The notes under the pieces were generated by a model. It worked only from the letters and a program-made list of their open reading frames with translations, was not told the origin of the DNA and ran no database searches. Positions 51,687-57,766 of a stretch of 57,766 nt of DNA are shown here, one piece after another. Source of the DNA: Hymenobacter elongatus. GTDB taxonomy: Bacteria > Bacteroidota > Bacteroidia > Cytophagales > Hymenobacteraceae. The stretch lies in contig NZ_SRLD01000034.1 in assembly GCF_004745955.1 (NCBI RefSeq), forward strand, positions 1 through 57,766, written 5' to 3'. The number at the start of each line of letters is the position of its first letter. Positions within the stretch are counted from its first letter, which is position 1. The position numbers were made by a program, and so were the translations under genes.

Positions 51687-53876
51687 ATGGCAATTCTTCG
51701 CTTTAAAGCCCTTGAGCTAGTCGCTCAGCGTAAGCCGGTGGCTGTTGCTACGTCCGACGAGCGCCGTTCCGATAGTTTCGGCAAAAACGTGTTCAACCTG
51801 GATGCCATGCGCTCCACCATGCCGGGCGAATACTTCAAGAAGCTGCAAGGAGCCATCAAGCAGGGCGCTCCGGTAGAGCGTTCCGTGGCCGATGCCGTGG
51901 CTTCGGCCATGAAAACCTGGGCCATGGCCAAGGGCGCTACCCACTACACGCACTGGTTTCAGCCCCTCACCGGCTCGACGGCCGAAAAGCACGACTCCTT
52001 TTTTGACCTGAACTCCGATGGCCGCCCGGTGGAGAACTTCAAAGGGTCGGCGCTGGTGCAGCAGGAGCCCGATGCTTCGTCGTTCCCCAACGGCGGCATC
52101 CGCAATACTTTCGAAGCCCGGGGCTACACCGCCTGGGACCCGACTTCGCCCGCGTTCATCATCGAAACGGCCGGGGCCAAAACCCTGTGTATCCCCACGA
52201 TTTTCGTGGCCTACACCGGCGAAGCCCTCGACTACAAGGCCCCGCTGCTCAAGTCGCTGGCGGCCCTGGAGCAGTCGGCGCTGGATGTGTGCCAGTACTT
52301 CGATAAGGACGTGAACCGCGTGTCGACCACGCTGGGTATCGAACAGGAGTACTTTGTGGTCGACAAAGCCTTGTTCGATGCGCGCCCCGACCTGGTGATG
52401 ACCGGCCGCACCCTGTTTGGCCACGCCCCGGCCAAAGGCCAGCAACTGGAAGACCACTATTTCGGCTCGATTCCCAGCCGCGTCCACGCCTTCATGCTGG
52501 ACTTCGAGGAAGAGTCGAACCGCCTGGGAATTCCCCTGCGTACCCGCCACAACGAGGTAGCGCCCAACCAGTACGAGTGCGCCCCCACCTTCGAGGATGC
52601 CAACCTGGCCGTGGACCACAACCAACTGTTGATGGACATTATGGACCGTGTGGCCGAAAAGCACAACCTGAAGGTGTTGCTGCACGAGAAGCCTTTCGCG
52701 GGCGTCAACGGCTCGGGCAAGCACAACAACTGGGCAATGAGCACTGACACGGGCGTCAACCTGCTGGCTCCCGGTCGGCGGCCCAAGGAAAACCTGCAGT
52801 TCCTGGCGTTTTTCATCACGACCATTAAGGCCGTGCATCGCTACGGCGACCTGCTGCGGGCCAGCATTGCCTCGGCCAGCAACGACCACCGCCTCGGCGC
52901 CAACGAAGCGCCGCCGGCCATCATGTCGGTGTTCGTGGGCTCGCAACTGAACTCGGTGCTCGACGAGCTGGAGCGCACGGCCAAGCTGCCGCTCGACAAA
53001 GGCGACAACATCTACCTCAAGCTGGGCATCGATAAGATTCCAGCCATTCTACTCGACAACACCGACCGCAACCGGACCTCGCCCTTCGCCTTCACCGGCA
53101 ACAAGTTCGAATTCCGGGCCGTGGGCTCGTCGGCCAACTGCTCCTCGTCGATGACGGTGCTCAACACCATCGTGGCCAACCAGCTTATCGAGTTCAAGGA
53201 CTCCGTCGATGCGCTCATCGAGCAGGGCAAAAAGAAGGAAGTGGCCATCGTGGAGGTGCTGCGCGAGTACGTTATTTCCTCCAAAGACATCCGCTTCGAA
53301 GGCAACGGCTACTCCGACGAGTGGAAGGACGAGGCCGAAAAGCGCGGCCTGAGCAACATTCCGACCACGCCCCAGGCCCTGGATGCGCTGGTGCGCGAAG
53401 ATGCCGCCGACCTGTTTGCCCAGCACAACATCTTCTCGCACGTGGAGCTGCACGCACGCCACGAAATCTTGCTGGAAGACTATATCAAGAAGATTCAGAT
53501 CGAAAGCCGGGTGATGGGCGACCTGGCTGTCAATCACATCATTCCGACGGCGGTGGCCTACCAGACCAAGCTGATCAGCAACGTGCGCGGCCTGCGCGAA
53601 ATCGGCCTCGACGACGAACACGCGCAAGTGACGATTGACACGATAAAAGCCATTTCGCGCCACATTTCAACCATTAAGACCCAGGTGGATGAGATGGTGA
53701 ATGCCCGCAAGGTGGCCAACAAGATTGACGATACCCGGGAGCGTGCCATAGCGTACTGCGACACGGTAAAAATGCATTTCGACCCCATCCGCCGCTCCGT
53801 CGATAAGCTGGAGCTGATGGTGGCCGATGAGGACTGGCCTTTGGTAAAGTACCGCGAACTATTGTTCCGGCACTAA
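51687..53876 (+). CDS. glnN: Glutamine synthetase type III (GlnN)
   Basis: ATP-dependent amidation of glutamate to glutamine, the main ammonia-assimilation enzyme in many Bacteroidota. 729 aa from the ATG at 51687 (MAILRFKALELV), the type III size (about 700-730, much longer than types I and II). Active-site blocks include STTLGIEQEYFVVD (E-x-E-Y), NGSGKHNNWAMSTDTG, NRTSPFAFTGNKFEFRAVGS and the preceding ASNDHRLGANEAPP. It has its own promoter and terminator, so it is monocistronic. No nitrogen regulator or transporter is adjacent. Confidence 0.97.
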   Translation: MAILRFKALELVAQRKPVAVATSDERRSDSFGKNVFNLDAMRSTMPGEYFKKLQGAIKQGAPVERSVADAVASAMKTWAMAKGATHYTHWFQPLTGSTAEKHDSFFDLNSDGRPVENFKGSALVQQEPDASSFPNGGIRNTFEARGYTAWDPTSPAFIIETAGAKTLCIPTIFVAYTGEALDYKAPLLKSLAALEQSALDVCQYFDKDVNRVSTTLGIEQEYFVVDKALFDARPDLVMTGRTLFGHAPAKGQQLEDHYFGSIPSRVHAFMLDFEEESNRLGIPLRTRHNEVAPNQYECAPTFEDANLAVDHNQLLMDIMDRVAEKHNLKVLLHEKPFAGVNGSGKHNNWAMSTDTGVNLLAPGRRPKENLQFLAFFITTIKAVHRYGDLLRASIASASNDHRLGANEAPPAIMSVFVGSQLNSVLDELERTAKLPLDKGDNIYLKLGIDKIPAILLDNTDRNRTSPFAFTGNKFEFRAVGSSANCSSSMTVLNTIVANQLIEFKDSVDALIEQGKKKEVAIVEVLREYVISSKDIRFEGNGYSDEWKDEAEKRGLSNIPTTPQALDALVREDAADLFAQHNIFSHVELHARHEILLEDYIKKIQIESRVMGDLAVNHIIPTAVAYQTKLISNVRGLREIGLDDEHAQVTIDTIKAISRHISTIKTQVDEMVNARKVANKIDDTRERAIAYCDTVKMHFDPIRRSVDKLELMVADEDWPLVKYRELLFRH

Positions 53877-53937
53877 GCCCAGGGGTTAGAATCGGGCCGG
53901 AGTTGGGTGGGAATTTTCTCCGGTTCCCGATTTCACT

Positions 53938-53965
53938 AAAAGCCGTTCCGGGTGGGGCGGCTTTT
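53938..53965 (+). terminator. glnN terminator
   Basis: AAAAGCCG (53938-53945) pairs with CGGCTTTT (53958-53965), with additional G-U pairing inward, followed by T-run. It is 60 nt after the glnN stop. Confidence 0.85.
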
Positions 53966-53969
53966 TTTG

Positions 53970-54925
53970 TTTTGGGGCTTAACGTAGCTTAGTGAAAAGG
54001 TCTCTATATAGTGTGGCGGGACTTTTTGTGTGCTGTGTTAAGCTATGGTAGAATATAGATATCATCTGACTGCCCCCAAATTTGCCCCCACTTTCAGTGC
54101 ATGATTGGAGGCGTACAAAAAGGCTGGTTTCTGTATGCTTCGACAAGCGGACGCTAGATCAAGCACGACAGGAAAAAAGTAAAGTGCTAGTGGCGGCGCT
54201 GGCTGATGGCTCGCGTAATAAGTATCAATACTGCAGGCCGACCTCACCGGCAACGTGGTACTGCTGCAATAACTTCTTGGGCAGTACAATCCCCTGGGAA
54301 TTGCCTACCCGAATCAGGCGCGTGTTCATAGAAGCAAACGTTCGTACAATGTAATTGCATTTCTTAGACGCTGTTGGTTTCATGCGCTGGCAAACAGCAC
54401 CTTCGGCCTTGGTTAAAAGTTTGGTCCAAAAGTTAAACGACGGGCTGGAAATCAGCTTCCACTTGACAATGAATAAGACTTCTACGTCAAATTAGCGAGG
54501 TTTCCCATAGTTTACCGGAGAAGTCGAACTCGCCTTGACAACTGCGCAACTGCTAACACTCCAGCGTGCCGTCATCTATTCAACGTGGGTCGAAGTGTTA
54601 GTCGTTGGCCCTGATGTAGGCAGAAGCGATGAGGGTACCGAACAGGTCAACAAGGTGGGGCCATCAGAATGCGTAAGAGGTCCCACTTTCCGGCCCCATT
54701 TTTACCTGCATAACGGCCACCTGTTGATTGGGGCCGGCAAGGTGTACCTGTCTGGGCCCAACGCCGCGCAGTGGTGAGCGTGAACCAGGCAGCGCCGGGT
54801 GACCGGCAAGCAACGGCTCGTTTAACTTTTGTGCCAAATTTTTAACCAAGGCCAAACTTCCTGCTGTCTGTTCTACACACCTGCGGCACACGTTTTGAAC
54901 TTCCACCTTCTAAGCGTTTTTCAGT
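53970..54925. other. Gene-poor region with debris
   Basis: About 950 nt with no intact gene. It contains GGGGGC-rich direct repeats (TTTGCCCCC motif twice at about 54073-54092), a MazE-like fragment (54225-54329), and a 54535-54777 frame that looks accidental. The minus-strand peptide HALKVGANLG at about 54080-54110 resembles the tail I recall from some phage-type integrases, which hints at a deleted element, but the evidence is thin. Confidence 0.4.
54225..54329 (-). pseudogene. AbrB/MazE-type antitoxin fragment
   Basis: A 34-codon minus-strand frame encodes MNTRLIRVGNSQGIVLPKK and continues to a TGA. The pattern (R-x-G-N-S-x-G-I-x-L-P-K) is the swapped-hairpin AbrB/MazE DNA-binding domain. 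Intact MazE proteins are about 75-85 aa, and no MazF partner follows, so this is a truncated remnant, or a very short relic with its toxin lost. Too short to have been found by length-filtered ORF calling. Confidence 0.7.
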
Positions 54926-55600
54926 ATGAAAACACTCCTTCCTCTCTCACTATTATGTATTGCCTTAGGCAGTGGTAGTCCTGGGCAGGCACAGCAGTTG
55001 CGCAGCCCGCAAATGGACGTGTCACATGAGGTCAAGCTACCTCAACTAACCCAACAAGCCAGCCTGATTGTAGAAGGCCGGCCCACTGCTTTTCGCAGTT
55101 TTTGGAATCGCGAACACACATCCATTTACACGGCTACCACAATTGAAGTCTACAGAGTTTTTAAAGGAGAAGTTACGGGCTCTAATGTCGAGTTGATTAC
55201 GTACGGGGGCTGGGTAGGAGAAACCGGTATGAGTTCCACAACCAATGTTAAGTTGGACGAACATACGGTCGGTTTGTTTTTTCTTAAGCCTTCTCAACAA
55301 CCTAGCGAGGGCAGTACCTTGGCAAGCAATCAGGTTGGTGAACTGGCCTACGGACAGCAAGGCTTTATCCGTTACAGCGGAGACCAAGCAGAGCAGTACG
55401 CCGCTTTTTCCAAATTTCGGGTATACCCGGATGTTGAGAAAAGCCTTTACGTGCTCCTGCAACAAGAAACTGGTAAGGTGTACCGCACCAAAAAAGCATT
55501 TGATGTCACCCGCTACGACCAAGTGCAAGAACGATTGACTGGCGTGAATGCGGCCACTAAAACGCTCCCTGCGGCCCCGATAGACACAAAAAAAAGTTAA
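54926..55600 (+). CDS. Secreted protein of unknown function (224 aa)
   Basis: Signal peptide MKTLLPLSLLCIALGSGSPG, ending at Ala-Gln. The mature protein begins QQLRSPQMD and has a beta-rich part (ASLIVEGRPTAFRSFW, TATTIEVYRVFKGEV, VELITYGGWVGETG) resembling the N-terminal domain of larger Bacteroidota cell-surface proteins. It ends KTLPAAPIDTKKS with no T9SS sorting domain. It could be a truncated member of such a larger family or a complete small protein. No function assigned. Confidence 0.75.
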   Translation: MKTLLPLSLLCIALGSGSPGQAQQLRSPQMDVSHEVKLPQLTQQASLIVEGRPTAFRSFWNREHTSIYTATTIEVYRVFKGEVTGSNVELITYGGWVGETGMSSTTNVKLDEHTVGLFFLKPSQQPSEGSTLASNQVGELAYGQQGFIRYSGDQAEQYAAFSKFRVYPDVEKSLYVLLQQETGKVYRTKKAFDVTRYDQVQERLTGVNAATKTLPAAPIDTKKS

Positions 55601-56009
55601 GCGCAAATCCAAACAGCGACCTCGCTAGGCCTCAAGTAGTTGGCATAACCTAGTGGCAGGTATTTGTTCTGCCCCGGAATAATAGGTTGCCTTGGGATAT
55701 CTTGCTGAACTGAGTACTCTATCTAGCAGATAGGGACAATGGTAGCTAAAGCAAAACAGAATTTTGGGGGCAGTGGGGAAGTGCAACTACTGCCTCCCTT
55801 ATCTGGATTCTGTCCCTTAACATAATCGGAGTTATAAGCGGGGTCTTGGAATAAGGGCAGCTTTTGCCCTTACTACCCCTATACTAAGATTATGGTACTT
55901 TAGCGGGGACTAGGCTTACCTTTAAGCGTTTGACGAAAGGAGGGTTTTGCCTGCCGGCGCATTTAGCACACCTTTGTCCGGTACATTTCTCCCTGTCTGC
56001 TTCTACTGG
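55601..56009. other. Non-coding spacer
   Basis: About 400 nt with no frame of coding quality, lower GC than the rest of the window. Nothing recognised. Confidence 0.5.
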
Positions 56010-56513
56010 ATGCGCCCCTTTGCTATCACGCCACTCACGCACCTGTACGCCCTGCAGCACCTGTTCTATTCGCTCGTGGCGCTGGGATTTCTCTTGGCTG
56101 TGACGGGGTCTTATGCGTTGCCGGTGGGCTTTATCTTGTTAGCAATGGCTCCGTACTTCGCTCCTGGGCTTTACGTGCATGGGGAGTATTACCTGCGCAA
56201 TCGCCACACGAGCGTCGCCGCCTTTGACGACCGGCTGGAACTGACGCATGTGGGAGCAACAGTCGTGCTGCCGTACGTGGAAATAGAGGCAGTCGAGTTA
56301 CATGCTGCTGGGGGCGTGTACCTGCAAATAGATTGGGAGATTTATGCCTTTCAGTCCTACCACTACCTGAAAATACAGTGTCACGGACAGACTTATTACC
56401 TGACCTCATTGTTGGTCAAAAGTCCCTTGGAAAAGGTGTTCCCGCACTTGCTAGCAGCCACTGCTGGACGGTACACCCGTCACAAACGGTTCATGGCGTC
56501 GTCTCTCGATTGA
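56010..56513 (+). CDS. Small membrane protein with PH-like domain (YcxB-type)
   Basis: 167 aa from the ATG at 56010 (MRPFAITPLTHLYALQ); the frame upstream to 55947 reads poorly. Two membrane helices (LFYSLVALGFLLAVTG and LPVGFILLAMAPYFAPGLYV) precede a soluble C-terminal part (EYYLRNRHTSVAAFDDRLEL, VVLPYVEIEAVELH) that resembles bacterial PH domains. It ends with SSLD. Role unknown. Confidence 0.72.
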   Translation: MRPFAITPLTHLYALQHLFYSLVALGFLLAVTGSYALPVGFILLAMAPYFAPGLYVHGEYYLRNRHTSVAAFDDRLELTHVGATVVLPYVEIEAVELHAAGGVYLQIDWEIYAFQSYHYLKIQCHGQTYYLTSLLVKSPLEKVFPHLLAATAGRYTRHKRFMASSLD

Positions 56514-57038
56514 GCCAACGTAGCCTAGGCTTCCTTCTGGTTAGTTGACTAACGCAACGATTCGTTCAAGAAAACGGTGGTTCAAATAAGCTAATAAGCC
56601 CTTTTACATGCTGTGAACGGTCGTTTCCAGTATGTAAACAGTTTTTTTGACATGCCCACCCCGCCGCCGCGGCTGTTCTGCTGCCCGGCCTGGCGTACGC
56701 GCTACTAGCCCACCTGGCGCTGCGCTTCCTGCTCCAGCCGCAGGTTGAGTCCCAGCTCATAAAAAGCGCTTACAAGCCAAGACGAAACTGAACAGGACCT
56801 GCCGCAACGGGTAGCAACGGCAACTTCGGACACCGCAAAATGCCTGATGCCTATTCAAAACCCAAAGGCTGACGACAACTACTTATGATTACTTTGAAAT
56901 ACAAAGTTCTTTTGTTTTCTTTGCATCGTCCCGCTCATACTTCCTTGCCTTGGGTATCTGCCGCCAGTGGCGCTCACCAGCCGGGGATACATGCTGCGCT
57001 TCGTTCCTGTTTTTTTTACTACTACAAAAAGCACTGCC
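56514..57038. other. Spacer with a short coding-like fragment
   Basis: About 520 nt. A frame at about 56661-56791 reads AVLLPGLAYALLAHLALR then QPQVESQLIKSA and a lysine/arginine end with TGA, has genome-like codon use, but no start codon. It may be the 3' remnant of a small membrane protein. The rest is AT-richer with no feature recognised. Confidence 0.4.
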
Positions 57039-57611
57039 ATGACCATGCAACCCCGAAATATTGCGCGCATTGCGCTTGCTATTGGATTCCTGCTGCTGAT
57101 ACCCCTGGTAGCAATGCAGTTTACCAAGGAAGTAGTCTGGGACTTATTTGACTTTGCTGTGGCGGGCACGCTGCTTTTTGGCACTGGGCTCACCTATGAG
57201 GTGGTGGCGAGCAAAGGAGGCAACACTGCCTATCGGGTTGCCGTGGGTGCGGCGGTGGCGGTGGTGCTGTTGCTCGTCTGGACGAATCTGGCCGTGGGGC
57301 TCATCGGCAGCGAGAATAACCCGGCCAACCTGATGTATGGCGGGGTGCTTGCCGTCGCAATCAGCGGGGCCCTCGCCGCGCGTTTCCGGCCGCGTGGCAT
57401 GGCCCGCACATTGCTCGCAACGGCCCTCGCTCAAATCGGTGTCGCCGTGCTTGCGCTGCTTATTGGGCCGCACCAGGTTGCCTCTGAGGAAGCCGGGAAT
57501 ATCGTGGATATCCTGAGCGTGAATGCCTTTTTCGTCGTGCTGTGGATAGGCGCGGCGTTGCTGTTTCGACGGGCAAGCGTCATGGGCCCGGCACCGGAAC
57601 CGACAATCTGA
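57039..57611 (+). CDS. Predicted membrane protein (190 aa)
   Basis: Start at 57039 (MTMQPRNIARIALAIGFLLL) or 57045; the longer frame to 56967 adds a non-native prefix. About five hydrophobic helices: RIALAIGFLLLIPLVAMQF, AVAGTLLFGTGLTYEVV, AVAVVLLLVWTNLAVGLIG, VLAVAISGALAARF, and further helices to the C-terminus. It resembles uncharacterised 190-200 aa inner-membrane proteins from many proteobacteria and Bacteroidota. No function is known to me. Confidence 0.8.
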   Translation: MTMQPRNIARIALAIGFLLLIPLVAMQFTKEVVWDLFDFAVAGTLLFGTGLTYEVVASKGGNTAYRVAVGAAVAVVLLLVWTNLAVGLIGSENNPANLMYGGVLAVAISGALAARFRPRGMARTLLATALAQIGVAVLALLIGPHQVASEEAGNIVDILSVNAFFVVLWIGAALLFRRASVMGPAPEPTI

Positions 57612-57659
57612 GTAGCGACTCAGGACGCTAAGCGCGTGATGTCTCGTCCGGCTAGGGCT

Positions 57660-57681
57660 ATACATCACTCAGTTGATGTAT
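57660..57681 (+). promoter_or_regulatory. Hairpin covering the transposase start codon
   Basis: ATACATCA (57660-57667) and TGATGTAT (57674-57681) form a perfect 8-bp stem with a 6-nt loop. The transposase ATG (57680) begins within the right arm, so the start would be sequestered in any longer transcript. Confidence 0.6.
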
Positions 57682-57766
57682 GACCGAAACCGAGCGGCCC
57701 CCACGCCGGGCCAAAAATGAGAATTATGCTATTGCCTTCCGCCAGGAGGCCGTGCGGTTAGTCGAA
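57680..57766 (+). CDS. IS3-type transposase OrfA, N-terminal fragment (cut by window edge)
   Basis: 29 residues from the ATG at 57680: MTETERPPRRAKNENY then AIAFRQEAVRLVE. The last block is the N-terminal HTH_Tnp_1 start of IS3-family OrfA proteins (the FRQEAVRLV pattern). The rest of the element lies beyond the window, so integrity is unknown. Confidence 0.8.
   Translation, partial: MTETERPPRRAKNENYAIAFRQEAVRLVE

Noticed and set aside
54535..54777. 80-codon plus-strand frame
   Set aside because: No homology pattern, no promoter or coding bias; in a debris region.

Overview
The window most likely comes from a Hymenobacter-like member of the Bacteroidota (Cytophagales). Support: type III glutamine synthetase, a PF14121-type putative porin, LptE and SecG beside a sigma-54 activator, MiaE, a CusA-type pump fused to an outer-membrane factor, and repeated promoter -7 elements of the form TAnnTTTG with no strong Shine-Dalgarno sequences. 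Genus-level placement is inference from gene content and GC-rich codon use; there is no rRNA gene here.

Layout. The window opens inside the 3' end of an IS5-like transposase and closes inside the 5' end of an IS3-like transposase. 0.3-9.4 kb (mostly minus strand): groES-groL, then a same-direction chain miaB, a 101-aa protein, a solo HicB-type antitoxin, a 161-aa unknown, a sigma-54 activator, lptE, a TPR protein and secG, several joined by 1-20 nt overlaps. 9.4-27 kb: housekeeping and envelope genes on both strands (HAD hydrolase, CAT-like acetyltransferase, pabB, TPR lipid-anchored or secreted protein, zinc-ribbon coiled coil, NIF3, SMUG2-type glycosylase, lpxK, porin, miaE, GH2 enzyme, lipoprotein, a mislabelled 'asparagine synthetase B' family protein, MacB-type permease). 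27-28.7 kb: an AT-richer island with a decayed gene carrying three in-frame TAG codons, a degraded palindromic repeat and a CI-like repressor gene wrapped in five copies of a 12-bp motif. 28.7-30.3 kb: mtaB and a candidate rod-shaped RNA.

30.4-48.9 kb is an 18-kb heavy-metal island, all on the minus strand. In transcription order it has a Cys/His-rich secreted protein, two heavy-metal-binding-domain proteins around a DUF305 lipoprotein, an outer-membrane factor, a small membrane protein, an adaptor, an RND pump, a 16-cysteine four-helix copper-binding protein, a second RND pump fused to its own outer-membrane factor, a second adaptor, a decayed ynfA with a (CCACA)15 tract, and a Zn/Cd-type P1B ATPase broken by one in-frame TAG. 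Together they would capture metal in the periplasm and expel it across both membranes. 49-57.7 kb: a thiol-motif protein, an LtaS-like sulfatase-fold enzyme, glnN with a well-formed promoter, then a gene-poor, decayed stretch (MazE fragment, secreted and small membrane proteins) leading to the second IS.

The most notable signals are the five-site operator array around the repressor, a 28-bp DNA-identical direct repeat that puts the same HGGEDHGD peptide at the predicted mature N-terminus of two adjacent efflux proteins, a signal-peptide-like segment at the junction of the RND-OMF fusion, the rod RNA, and the concentration of amber interruptions in decayed genes.
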